Assembly (NCBI GenBank): GCA_030710605.1
Contig: CP092863.1
Span: forward strand, 105,882,099-105,946,098
Direction: 5' to 3'
From: Cordylochernes scorpioides
Lineage: Eukaryota > Arthropoda > Arachnida > Pseudoscorpiones > Chernetidae
Length of the DNA: 64,000 bases
Shown here: piece by piece, positions 32,859 to 42,851 of the stretch
Layout of the letters: each line of letters begins with the position of its first letter
Numbering within the stretch: the first letter of the stretch is position 1
Notes under the pieces: model-generated
Seen by the model: the letters and a program-made list of their open reading frames with translations, nothing else
Database searches by the model: none
What the model was told of the DNA's origin: nothing
Position numbers and translations under genes: made by a program

Positions 32859-34931
32859 TCGGCCGTGCGGCACGCATTTGTCGAGCTCCGCCTTTTTCCC
32901 ACCCTGGCGGGTGTATGGCTACCGGCGGTACGCCGAGTTTAGCACGGGCTGAAAGCCCATTAAAAGCTGATCAGATGCCTGGAAGGCACGGCTTGAAAGC
33001 ACACCTCTGTGCAGAGAAATCTGCAATTTTCGATTCGCAGAGCAATTACTCTAATAATCAAGAAGCATTTGATAAATATGCAAATTTGCCCGCCGGCGGT
33101 AAAGATGTAAATCTGGCCGCGCCGTTCAACTTGGCGGCTAATCCATCTTCCAATGCCGTAGCCCAAGCTCAAAGAAACTGGGCAGACATGACAGAGGATA
33201 TAAATCCTGAAATTGAGGACAACTTTACTCTTGTCCAGAGAAGGAAGAGACGCCGCGGCTCGGCGAATTCGCCTACAGCGAATGCACCATCCTCCAATGT
33301 CGGAGGTTCTAGGACCGATCGCCGACCGCGATCATCCACGGGATGGGCGCCGCGGGCGGAGGAGATTAGGACCACCAGGGCGCATATCGCGGAGGCCAGG
33401 GCGCAGCAGGCGTCCTCCTCTGAGGAGTACTGCGTGTATATCGAACGCAGCCCCGACCTAGAGCCCTTCCACTACCTAAGGGCACTGGACAGAATGGTCG
33501 GAGGAACCGGCGGAGTCGTCCAGGTTTCCAAGGTCAACGGACTCTACCTGCTGGGACTAACCAACAGAGGCCTGGTCGAGCGCCTCATAAGCGAGGGCCT
33601 CGAGGGTGAGGGCACACTCCTGAAAGCATTCCCTTTCCGCAAAAGAGCGGAGAGGATAACAGTTGGAAATCTGCCCTTCTTCGTGGCGGACTCTGTCATC
33701 ATCAACGCCCTCTCGACATTTGGGCGTGTTACATCCATCGCGCCCAAACTGATGAAGGCTGGCCCTTACATCTACAATGATGGCCGCCGAGAGGCGTTCA
33801 TTGCCCTCCACGAAGGAGTGACTATCGAAAGGCTTCCTACCCGCCTCGAGATCAAAATAAAAGGCGAGACCTGGCCCGCATACCTGACCTCTGGAATCAG
33901 GTGTTCCAGGTGCCACGGTCAAGGACACCGTAGGGCCATCTGCCCCCTGCTTGCAGGGCTGGCCAACAACACCAGAATGGCCCCACCAACCACTCCTGCC
34001 GGCGTCCCACCACCGACCACCCCTGCACCGCCTCAGCGATCAGCAGCCCAGCCTCCTGCACCGGCATCCTCCGACCCAGCCTAGGAGACTCCCGGCGCTC
34101 CTCCTGAGGCCCGAGCTGTAACTACATCTACAGCACCTCGGCCATCTCCACCAGTGGCCCCGGCCGTACCTATGGAGAAGGCGCCTTCTGCCCCTCCACC
34201 TGTGACCCCTGCTCCGTCCCTGCAGGCGCCTGAGGGTCCCGTGGGCCCTCGCCCGGCCAATTCACAACATCCAGAGCCGCCTCCCGCTCGGCCGGACTTC
34301 GTTGCCCCGCGTGGCCCTCTGCCCGCCCAGAAGACCCTCGGGCCTGCGGCCCCAACACCGGACGTGGAAATGTCCACCACTGAGGAGCCCTCTGCTCCCT
34401 CACCAGCCGCAGTTTCAACACCCCCACTGCCTGCGCCTCGGCCTGCTGGGCCGACACCATCTGCTCCCCACAAAGAGGATCCGACACCGGCTATGACACC
34501 TCCGTCCCCACCACCTACCCCGATGGAGGAAGACCTGCCGCCGAACCTGGGTGATCGCATCGATAGAATTTTAGGAGAGATCATCTTTTCCAAAATCGAC
34601 CCTGGACCCTTGGTCGATGATGAAACCTCCTGGACCGACGCCATTGATGCCATCCTACATCCCCATTCTAGGGCGCCTTTCCTTGCGAGACTCTCGCCTA
34701 TTTTGAAGAAAAACTACGCTGTCTTTTTCGAGGCGGCCATCGAGCGCGCTCGGGATTCCCATCCCAGGATCCTCAGCGGGTTGTCCGAGCTCAGGAGGGC
34801 CTTGGCTCCCAAGACTAGACGTCACCGCGGCAAGCGCTAACCTAATGTATATACCCCTCTCTTCTCTCTTTCTCTTTGAGATGTAACATTGTCTAGAAGA
34901 CAATAAATAATTTTCAATTGTCAATTGTCAC
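32859..34931 (+). mobile_element. LINE array unit 2 (ORF1-only)
   Basis: 2,073 bp, joined head-to-tail to units 1 and 3 at ATTGTCAC/TCGGCCG with no spacer. It is near-identical to unit 1 and shares its TAG stop. Confidence 0.85.
32915..34840 (+). pseudogene. Unit 2 ORF1, single nonsense codon
   Basis: ATG 32915 opens a frame that stops at TAG 34082-34084 after 389 codons, just past the CCHC knuckle and the start of the Pro-rich region. The same frame continues open to TAA at 34838-34840. Relative to unit 3 the change is TCG to TAG. The poly-C frameshift of unit 1 is absent here, so that mutation came later than the shared stop. A truncated protein with the central domain and zinc knuckle but without the C-terminal helical domain could still be made. 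Confidence 0.85.
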
Positions 34932-37016
34932 TCGGCCGTGCGGCACGCATTTGTCGAGCTCCGCCTTTTTCCCACCCTGGCGGGTGTATGGCTACCGGCG
35001 GTACGCCGAGTTTAGCACGGGCTGAAAGCCCATTAAAAGCTGATCAGATGCCTGGAAGGCACGGCTTGAAAGCACACCTCTGTGCAGAGAAATCTGCAAT
35101 TTTCGATTCGCAGAGCAATTACTCTAATAATCAAGAAGCATTTGATAAATATGCAAATTTGCCCGCCGGCGGTAAAGATGTAAATCTGGCCGCGCCGTTC
35201 AACTTGGCGGCTAATCCATCTTCCAATGCCGTAGCCCAAGCTCAAAGAAACTGGGCAGACATGACAGAGGATATAAATCCTGAAATTGAGGACAACTTTA
35301 CTCTTGTCCAGAGAAGGAAGAGACGCCGCGGCTCGGCGAATTCGCCTACAGCGAATGCACCATCCTCCAATGTCGGAGGTTCTAGGACCGATCGCCGACC
35401 GCGATCATCCACGGGATGGGCGCCGCGGGCGGAGGAGATTAGGACCACCAGGGCGCATATCGCGGAGGCCAGGGCGCAGCAGGCGTCCTCCTCTGAGGAG
35501 TACTGCGTGTATATCGAACGCAGCCCCGACCTAGAGCCCTTCCACTACCTAAGGGCACTGGACAGAATGGTCGGAGGAACCGGCGGAGTCGTCCAGGTTT
35601 CCAAGGTCAACGGACTCTACCTGCTGGGACTAACCAACAGAGGCCTGGTCGAGCGCCTCATAAGCGAGGGCCTCGAGGTTGAGGGCACACTCCTGAAAGC
35701 ATTCCCTTTCCGCAAAAGAGCGGAGAGGATAACAGTTGGAAACCTGCCCTTCTTCGTGGCGGACTCTGTCATCATCAACGCCCTCTCGACATTTGGGCGT
35801 GTTACATCCATCGCGCCCAAACTGATGAAGGCTGGCCCTTACATCTACAATGATGGCCGCCGAGAGGCGTTCATTGCCCTCCACGAAGGAGTGACTATCG
35901 AAAGGCTTCCTACCCGCCTCGAGATCAAAATAAAAGGCGAGACCTGGCCCGCATACCTGACCTCTGGAATCAGGTGTTCCAGGTGCCACGGTCAAGGACA
36001 CCGTAGGGCCATCTGCCCTCTGCTTGCAGGGCTGGCCAACAACACCAGAATGGCCCCACCAACCACTCCTGCCGGCGTCCCACCACCGACCACCCCTGCA
36101 CCGCCTCAGCGATCAGCAGCCCAGCCTCCTGCACCGGCATCCTCCGACCCAGCCTCGGAGACTCCCGGCGCTCCTCCTGAGGCCCGAGCTGTAACTACAT
36201 CTACAGCACCTCGGCCATCTCCACCAGTGGCCCCGGCCGTACCTATGCAGAAGGCGCCTTCTGCCCCTCCACCTGTGACCCCTGCTCCGTCCCTGCAGGC
36301 GCCTGAGGGTCCCGTGGGCCCTCGCCCGGCCAATTCACAACATCCAGAGCCGCCTCCCGCTCGGCCGGACTTCGTTGCCCCGCGTGGCCCTCTGCCCGCC
36401 CAGAAGACCCTCGGGCCTGCGGCCCCAACACCGGACGTGGAAATGTCCACCACTGAGGAGCCCTCTGCTCCCTCACCAGCCGCAGTTTCAACACCCCCAC
36501 TGCCTGCGCCTCGGCCTGCTGGGCCGACACCATCTGCTCCCCACAAAGAGGATCCGACACCGGCTATGACACCTCCGTCCCCACCACCTACCCCGATGGA
36601 GGAAGACCTGCCGCCGAACCTGGGTGATTGCATCGATGGAATTTTAGGAGAGATCATCATTTCCAATATCGACCCTGGACCCTTGGTCGATGATGAAACC
36701 TCCTGGACCGACGCCATTGATGCCATCCTACATCCCCATTCTAGGGCGCCTTTCCTTGCGAGACTCTCGCCTATTTTGAAGAAAAACTACTCTGTCTTTT
36801 TCGAGGCGGCCATCGAGCGCGCTCGGGATTCCCATCCCAGGATCCTCAGCGGGTTGTCCGAGCTCAGGAGGGCCTTGGCTCCCAAGACTAGACGTCACCG
36901 CGGCAAGCGCTAACCTAATGTATATACCCCTCTCTTCTCTCTTTCTCTTTGAGATGTAACATTGTCTAGAAGACAATAAATTATTTTCAATTGTCAATTG
37001 TCACGCACACACACAC
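34932..37016 (+). mobile_element. LINE array unit 3 (ORF1-only, intact ORF)
   Basis: A 2,085-bp unit with the same termini; its 3' end is followed by GCACACACACACAC before unit 4. Confidence 0.85.
34988..36913 (+). CDS. Unit 3 ORF1: intact LINE gag-like protein, 641 aa
   Basis: ATG 34988 is chosen because the same ATGGCTACCGG start is kept in all five ORF1-only units; the frame is open further upstream only through GTG. Domains: N-terminal part to about residue 165; central conserved domain about 180-335 (ITVGNLPFFVADS, FGRVTSIAPKLM, DGRREAFIALHEG); CCHC knuckle C-x2-C-x4-H-x4-C about 345; a Pro/Ala/Ser-rich linker about 360-545; and a C-terminal helical, basic domain ending KTRRHRGKR. ORF1 proteins of LINEs coat the RNA and act as chaperones in the ribonucleoprotein. 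TAA is followed by the 3' UTR with AATAAA; there is no ORF2. It resembles a self-contained ORF1 retrotransposon gene that would need a partner RT. Confidence 0.85.
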   Translation: MATGGTPSLARAESPLKADQMPGRHGLKAHLCAEKSAIFDSQSNYSNNQEAFDKYANLPAGGKDVNLAAPFNLAANPSSNAVAQAQRNWADMTEDINPEIEDNFTLVQRRKRRRGSANSPTANAPSSNVGGSRTDRRPRSSTGWAPRAEEIRTTRAHIAEARAQQASSSEEYCVYIERSPDLEPFHYLRALDRMVGGTGGVVQVSKVNGLYLLGLTNRGLVERLISEGLEVEGTLLKAFPFRKRAERITVGNLPFFVADSVIINALSTFGRVTSIAPKLMKAGPYIYNDGRREAFIALHEGVTIERLPTRLEIKIKGETWPAYLTSGIRCSRCHGQGHRRAICPLLAGLANNTRMAPPTTPAGVPPPTTPAPPQRSAAQPPAPASSDPASETPGAPPEARAVTTSTAPRPSPPVAPAVPMQKAPSAPPPVTPAPSLQAPEGPVGPRPANSQHPEPPPARPDFVAPRGPLPAQKTLGPAAPTPDVEMSTTEEPSAPSPAAVSTPPLPAPRPAGPTPSAPHKEDPTPAMTPPSPPPTPMEEDLPPNLGDCIDGILGEIIISNIDPGPLVDDETSWTDAIDAILHPHSRAPFLARLSPILKKNYSVFFEAAIERARDSHPRILSGLSELRRALAPKTRRHRGKR

Positions 37017-39069
37017 TCGGCCGTGCGGCACGCATTTGTCGAGCTCCGCCTTTTTCCCACCCTGGCGGGTGTATGGCTACCGGCAGTACGCCGAATTTTG
37101 CACGGGCTGAAAGCCCATTAAACGCTGATCAAACGCCTGAAAGGCACAGCAACGTAGCACAGCCCTGTGCAGAGAAATCTGCAATTTTCAATTCGCAGAG
37201 AAATATCTCGAATACTAATGAGAGAATTGAAACTTATGCAAATTCTCCCGCCGGCGGAAGAAATGTAAATTCGGCCGCGCCGTTCAACTTGGCGGCTCTC
37301 CCTTCTTCCAACCGCGGTGCCGATGCCCAAAGAAACTGGGCAGACTATGCCGAGAATGTGAATTCTGAGGAGGATGACAGCTTCACAGTCGTAAAAGGCA
37401 GGAAGAGGCGCCGCAACTCGCCGGATCTGCCTGTCATGGCCGCGCAGTCTAACAGCGCTGGCACTTCTCGCCGACAGCGACCGTCGACGGGACTGATGCC
37501 CCAGGTCCAGGAAATCAGGACCACGAGGGCACACGTCATGGAGGCCAGGGCTCGCCAGGCGTCCTGCACCGAGGAGCAGTGCTGTTTCCTCGAGTTCTGT
37601 CCGGAATACCAGACCTACCAGTACATGAAGGCTTTGGAAAAGGTGGTCGGAAGCACAGGAAACATTGTCCAGTTCACTAAGGTGAACGGGCAATACTTGG
37701 TCGGACTCGCCAACAGATCCCTGGCGGAGCGCCTAGTTCGAGAGGGCCTCGAGATCGAAGGAACCCTTCTCAAGACCTTCCCCTTCAGGAGAACTTCAAT
37801 CAGAGTTACGATTGGGAACCTCCCCTTCTTTGTGGGAGACGCCGCCGTCATGGATGCTCTCTCCAGATACGGCCGAATAACCTCCATCGCCCCCAAACAG
37901 CTTAGGGTTGGAGAGTTTAATTTCACCGACGGCCGCCGGGAGGCCTTTATACTCCTCCATGACGGCATAACCGTCGAAATGCTCCACTCTCGATTAGAAC
38001 TGAGGATCAAGGGCGAGCCATGGCCAGCTTTCCTGACCCACGGAGTCAAATGCTCGAAATGCCGTGGTCAAGGTCACCGAAGAGCAAACTGCCCCCAACT
38101 CCATGGGCGTCCTACTACCGCCAGACGGGCCTCACCGCCCCCTTCCACCGGCCTTCCACCATCGACCGCACCTGGGCTGCCTGGACCGTCTCCGGCCGCG
38201 CCAACCCCGCCGGCGCCTACCAGCCCAGCTGTCAGGCTTTCCGGCGCTCAACCAGATGCCCGAGTTGCGTCCCCACCATCTACGGCGCCCCGGCCGTCTA
38301 CACCAGCGCCTCCGGCCTCATCTGTGCCGGTGGCGGCCCCTGTTCCTCCATCAGTGGCCCCTGCACCTGTAGATCCCGCGGGCCCTCGCTCGGCAGCAAC
38401 TGAGCCGACGCCTCCCGCCCGGCCGGACTTCATTGCCCCGTGTGGCCCTCTGCCTGCACAGGGGACCCTCGGACCTGCGACCCACACACCGGATGTCGAC
38501 ATGACCACCACTGAGGAGCCCTCTGCTCCCTCACCAGCCGCAGTTTCAACACCCCCACTGCCTGCGCCTCAGCCTGCTGGGCCGACACCATCTGCTCCCC
38601 ACAAAGAGGATCCGACACCGGCTATGACACCTCCGTCCCCACCACCTACCCCGATGGAGGAAGACCTGCCGCCGAACCTGGGTGATTGCATCGATAGAAT
38701 TTTAGGAGAGATCATCTTTTCCAAAATCGACCCTGGACCCTTGGTCGATGATGAAACCTCCTGGACCGACGCCATTGATGCCATCCTACATCCCCATTCT
38801 AGGGCGCCTTTCCTTGCGAGACTCTCGCCTATTTTGAAGAAAAACTACGCTGTCTTTTTCGAGGCGGCCATCGAGCGCGCTCGGGATTCCCATCCCAGGA
38901 TCCTCAGCGGGTTGTCCGAGCTCAGGAGGGCCTTGGCTCCCAAGACTAGACGTCACCGCGGCAAGCGCTAACCTAATGTATATACCCCTCTCTTCTCTCT
39001 TTCTCTTTGAGATGTAACATTGTCTAGAAGACAATAAATAATTTTCAATTGTCACACACACACACACGC
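37017..39069 (+). mobile_element. LINE array unit 4 (ORF1-only, subfamily A2)
   Basis: A 2,053-bp unit. The 5' two-thirds match unit 5 and differ clearly from units 1-3. From about 38510 to the end it is nearly identical to units 1-3. It ends TTTTCAATTGTCACACAC before unit 5. Confidence 0.85.
37073..38971 (+). CDS. Unit 4 ORF1: intact, 632 aa, chimeric
   Basis: ATG 37073 to TAA 38969-38971. Same layout as unit 3: N-terminal charged region, central domain (VTIGNLPFFVGDA, YGRITSIAPKQL, DGRREAFILLHDG), CCHC knuckle (CSKCRGQGHRRANC), Pro-rich linker, and C-terminal helical domain with the KTRRHRGKR end. The N-terminal two-thirds are of the A2 type shared with unit 5. The last ~155 residues are of the type seen in units 1-3. 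Intact despite lacking any ORF2 of its own, which suggests either recent origin or selection on ORF1. Confidence 0.85.
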   Translation: MATGSTPNFARAESPLNADQTPERHSNVAQPCAEKSAIFNSQRNISNTNERIETYANSPAGGRNVNSAAPFNLAALPSSNRGADAQRNWADYAENVNSEEDDSFTVVKGRKRRRNSPDLPVMAAQSNSAGTSRRQRPSTGLMPQVQEIRTTRAHVMEARARQASCTEEQCCFLEFCPEYQTYQYMKALEKVVGSTGNIVQFTKVNGQYLVGLANRSLAERLVREGLEIEGTLLKTFPFRRTSIRVTIGNLPFFVGDAAVMDALSRYGRITSIAPKQLRVGEFNFTDGRREAFILLHDGITVEMLHSRLELRIKGEPWPAFLTHGVKCSKCRGQGHRRANCPQLHGRPTTARRASPPPSTGLPPSTAPGLPGPSPAAPTPPAPTSPAVRLSGAQPDARVASPPSTAPRPSTPAPPASSVPVAAPVPPSVAPAPVDPAGPRSAATEPTPPARPDFIAPCGPLPAQGTLGPATHTPDVDMTTTEEPSAPSPAAVSTPPLPAPQPAGPTPSAPHKEDPTPAMTPPSPPPTPMEEDLPPNLGDCIDRILGEIIFSKIDPGPLVDDETSWTDAIDAILHPHSRAPFLARLSPILKKNYAVFFEAAIERARDSHPRILSGLSELRRALAPKTRRHRGKR

Positions 39070-41131
39070 TCGGCCGTGCGGCACGCATTTGTCGAGCTCC
39101 GCCTTTTTCCCACCCTGGCGGGTGTATGGCTACCGGCTGTACGCCGAATTTAGCACGGGCTGAAAGCCCATTAAAAGCTGATCAAATGCCTGAAAGGCAC
39201 AGCAACGTAGCACAGCCCTATGCAGAGAAATCTGCAATTTTCAATTCGCAGAGAAATATCTCGAATACCAACGAGAGAATTGAAACTTATGCAAATTCTC
39301 CCGCCGGCGGAAGATATGTAAATTCGGCCGCGCCGTTCAACTTGGCGGCTCTCCCTTCTTCCAACCGCGGTGCCGATGCCCAAAGAAACTGGGCAGACAA
39401 TGCCGAAAATGTGAATTCTGAGGAGGATGACAGCCTCACAGTCGTAAAAGGCAGGAAGAGGCGCCGCGACTCGCCGGATCTGCCTGCCATGGCCGCGCAG
39501 TCTAACAGCGCTGGCCCTTCTCGCCGACAGCGACCGTCGACGAGACTGATGCCCCAGGTCCAGGAAATCAGGACCACGAGGGCACACGTCATGGAGGCCA
39601 GGGCTCGCCAGGCGTCCTGCACCGAGGAGCAGTGCTGTTTCCTCGAGTTCTGTCCGGAATACCAGACCTACCAGTACATGAAGGCTTTGGAAAAGGTGGT
39701 CGGAAGCACAGGAAACATTGTCCAGTTCACTAAGGTGAACGGGCAATACTTGGTCGGACTCGCCAACAGATCCCTGGCGGAGCGCCTAGTTCGAGAGGGC
39801 CTCGAGATCGAGGGAACCCTTCTCAAGACCTTCCCCTTCAGGAGAACTTCAATCAGAGTTACGATTGGGAACATCCCCTTCTTTGTGGGAGACGCCGCCG
39901 TCATGGATGCTCTCTCCAGATACGGCCGAATAACCTCCATCGCCCCCAAACAGCTTAGGGTTGGAGAGTTTAATTTCACCGACGGCCGCCGGGAGGCCTT
40001 TATACTCCTCCATGACGGCATAACCGTCGAAATGCTCCCCTCTCGATTCGAACTGAGGATCAAGGGCGAGCCATGGCCAGCTTTCCTGACCCACGGAGTT
40101 AAATGCTCGAAATGCCGTGGTCAAGGTCACCGAAGAGCAAACTGCCCCCAACTCCATGGGCGTCCTACTACCGCCAGACGGGCCTCACCGCCCCCTTCCA
40201 CCGGCCTTCCACCATCGACCGCACCTGGGCTGCCTGGACCGTCTCCGGCCGCGCCAACCCCGCCGGCGCCTACCAGCCCAGCTGTCAGGCTTTCCGGCGC
40301 TCAACCAGATGCCCGAGTTGCGTCCCCACCATCTACGGCGCCCCGGCCGTCTACACCAGCGCCTCCGGCCTCATCTGTGCCGGTGGCGGCCCCTGTTCCT
40401 CCATCAGTGGCCCTTGCACCTGTAGATCCCGCGGGCCCTCGCTCGGCAGCAACTGAGCCGACGCCTCCCGCCCGGCCGGACTTCATTGCCCCGTGTGGCC
40501 CTCTGCCTGCACAGGGGACCCTCGGACCTGCGACCCACACACCGGATGTCGACATGACCACCACTGAGGAGCCCTCTGCTCCCTCACCAGTCGCAGTTTC
40601 AACACCCCCACTGCCTGCGCCTCGGCCTGCTGGGCCAACACCATCTGCTCCCCACAAAGAGGATCCGACACCGGCTATGACACCTCCGTCCCCACCACCT
40701 ACCCCGATGGAGGAAGACCTGCCGCCGAACTCGGGTGATTGCATCGATAGAATTTTAACAGAGATCATCATTTCCAAAATCGACGTTGGACCCTTGGTCG
40801 ATGATGAAATCTCCTGGACCGACGCCATTGATGCCATCCTACATTCCCATTCTAGGGCGCCTTTCCTTGCCAGACTCTCGCCTTTTTTGAGGAAAAACTA
40901 CGCTGTCTTCTTCGAGGCGGCCATCGAGCGCGCTCGGGATTCCCATCCCAGGATCCTCAGCGGGTTGTCCGAGCTCAGGAGGGCATTGGCTCCCAAGACT
41001 AGACGTCACCGCGGCAAGCGCTAACCTAATGTATATACCCCTCTCTTCTCTCTTTCTCTTTGAGATGTAACAATGTCTAGAAGACAATAAACTATTTTCA
41101 ATTGTCAATTGTCACACACACACACACACAC
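39070..41131 (+). mobile_element. LINE array unit 5 (ORF1-only, subfamily A2)
   Basis: The unit ends at about 41112 with ATTGTCAATTGTCAC, followed by a run of AC repeats up to unit 6. Its 3' third carries several substitutions not found in units 1-4. Confidence 0.85.
39126..41024 (+). CDS. Unit 5 ORF1: intact, 632 aa
   Basis: ATG 39126 to TAA 41022-41024. Central domain, single CCHC (CSKCRGQGHRRANC), Pro-rich linker and C-terminal helical domain as in unit 4. Compared with unit 4, changes in the C-terminal domain include ILTEIIISKIDVGP in place of ILGEIIFSKIDPGP and SPFLRKNYAVFF in place of SPILKKNYAVFF. No stop or frameshift is seen. It is the last of the five ORF1-only copies and lies directly upstream of a full ORF1+ORF2 element in the same orientation. 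Confidence 0.85.
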   Translation: MATGCTPNLARAESPLKADQMPERHSNVAQPYAEKSAIFNSQRNISNTNERIETYANSPAGGRYVNSAAPFNLAALPSSNRGADAQRNWADNAENVNSEEDDSLTVVKGRKRRRDSPDLPAMAAQSNSAGPSRRQRPSTRLMPQVQEIRTTRAHVMEARARQASCTEEQCCFLEFCPEYQTYQYMKALEKVVGSTGNIVQFTKVNGQYLVGLANRSLAERLVREGLEIEGTLLKTFPFRRTSIRVTIGNIPFFVGDAAVMDALSRYGRITSIAPKQLRVGEFNFTDGRREAFILLHDGITVEMLPSRFELRIKGEPWPAFLTHGVKCSKCRGQGHRRANCPQLHGRPTTARRASPPPSTGLPPSTAPGLPGPSPAAPTPPAPTSPAVRLSGAQPDARVASPPSTAPRPSTPAPPASSVPVAAPVPPSVALAPVDPAGPRSAATEPTPPARPDFIAPCGPLPAQGTLGPATHTPDVDMTTTEEPSAPSPVAVSTPPLPAPRPAGPTPSAPHKEDPTPAMTPPSPPPTPMEEDLPPNSGDCIDRILTEIIISKIDVGPLVDDEISWTDAIDAILHSHSRAPFLARLSPFLRKNYAVFFEAAIERARDSHPRILSGLSELRRALAPKTRRHRGKR

Positions 41132-41184
41132 TCGAGCGTGCGGCCGCGCTTTCGCGAGCTCCGCCGCTTTCGCCTTTTGAGTGC

Positions 41185-42851
41185 GTGTTAAGGGCGCTTA
41201 GTCTGGCAAGTGTGATATTGGCGGAAAGCCCAGGATGTGCTGAAAAAGTGCCTGAAAGGCCCAGCATCCTGCTACCAACAGGCGAGGAATTATCGCCAAA
41301 AGACATAAATATGAAGAAAACAATTGAAATTTCTTCTAATAACCAAAAAGATGCAAATCCGCCGGCAGGCGATATGCATGTAAATCCGGCCGCCGCGCGT
41401 GGTGACGTCACGGCGCCGAAGACCGCTGCTACGACCAGCGCAACTTCAGCCAGCCCGGCCTCGCTCAACTGGGCCGACAGCGAGATGGCAGAGGTGAACG
41501 ACAACGAGGGCTTCATCGTCGTGAAGGGCAAGAAGAGGCGCCTCGGCTCAACTTCACCTGAGCACGCTGCAAGGCAGCCCAACAAGCCTGGAAACCAGCG
41601 CAGCTCCCAGCAGCAGAAGCGGCCAACAGGGCCGAGAGCAGTGCCGCCCAAGGAAATCAAGGCGACGCGCGCCAACATCGCCGACGCCAGGGCGAGGCAG
41701 GCCACAACCAACCACGAAAACTACATCTTCGTGGTGCTGTGCCCTGACATCCCGGACTACTCCTACCTCCGGGCAATCGGCGACCTGGTCGGAGGACCCA
41801 AAAACATCGCCCACTTTGGCAGGATGAACGGCCACTACATCGTGGGCCTCGCGAGCAAGAACCTTGCGAGCCGTTTGGTGGAGGAGGGCCTGAACATCGA
41901 GGGAAAACTCCTCAAGGTCTTCCCCTTCCGCAAGAGGGCCGAAAGGATCATCGTGGCCAATCTCCCCGGCTTTGTAGAGGACGCCACCATCGTGCAGGCT
42001 CTGCGTCAATACGGAGACATCACCTCCATCGCCCCCATCATGATCAAAATGGGGGAGTTCGCCTTCAGCGACGGCCGCCGGGAGGCGTTCATCCTGCTCC
42101 ACCAGGGCGTAAGGCTGGAGACCCTGCCCGCCCGACTGACCATCCAGTCCAAGGGAGACACCCTATCTGCCTTCCTCTCTTTCGGAATTAAATGTTCCAA
42201 ATGCGGAAGGCAGGGCCACCGCAGAGCTAGCTGCCCATCGCTCGCCAGGCAAGGGAACGGCAGCCCCAGGCAACCAGCGTCTCCCATCGACGCAAGGCCT
42301 CCCCCCCTCCTCCTCCTCAGCAGCCAAGGAAGCCGGCACCGGCGCCCGCAACACCGGCGTCCCCTGTCCAACCGGCGAAAACATCAACAGAGTCTCCGGC
42401 GATCCCCTCGGCGTCCCATCCTGCCGAACCGATGGATCTCGCCCAGCCCGCCCATGCCGCCCTTCCTGCTCCCCTGGCTGTCCCGCGGCCCCTCGAGCCT
42501 CGCATCTCTCCGCTCGACCACGAGATGTCGGTGGAGAAGCTGACCTCACCTCCCTCCACGCCTGCCCGGGGAAAGGCCGCACTCGAACAGCTGCTGGAGC
42601 ACCTCAAGAAGTCCCCTAACATCTCCATCGACTGGGATAAGTTGCCCGACCTAAACCGCGAGGAGGCTCAGAAGCTCCTCACCTCAGAGACCACCATGAA
42701 GAGGTGAGCGCCCACGCTGACCCCGGCACAGGTCAAAGCCCTCAACAAGTTGCACGATACCATCAAGCCCTTGTGCCCAGACTCCAACTCCACAATCCGC
42801 AAGACCCTCCAAAAGACCAGGAAGGTGCTGCGTGAAGGACCGTCCCAATGA
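41185..42851 (+). pseudogene. Unit 6 ORF1 (gag-like, CCHC), disrupted
   Basis: The frame starts without an ATG: where unit 7 has ATG, unit 6 has a diverged sequence, and the first in-frame Met is at about residue 43. It carries the central domain (IIVANLPGFVEDAT, YGDITSIAPIMIK, DGRREAFILLHQG) and a CCHC knuckle (CSKCGRQGHRRASC). A frameshift at the poly-C near 42298-42308 moves the Pro-rich remainder to the frame ending 42707, where TGA interrupts. That frame then reopens and reaches TGA 42849-42851, overlapping the ORF2 start. At least two lesions plus start loss make it non-functional. Confidence 0.8.

Noticed and set aside
30785-41131. Units 1-5 read as ordinary satellite DNA
   Set aside because: Each unit has LINE-type UTRs, a conserved ORF1 start and stop, and 3' tails with (AC)n, and subfamilies differ, so retrotransposition explains them better than a satellite alone.
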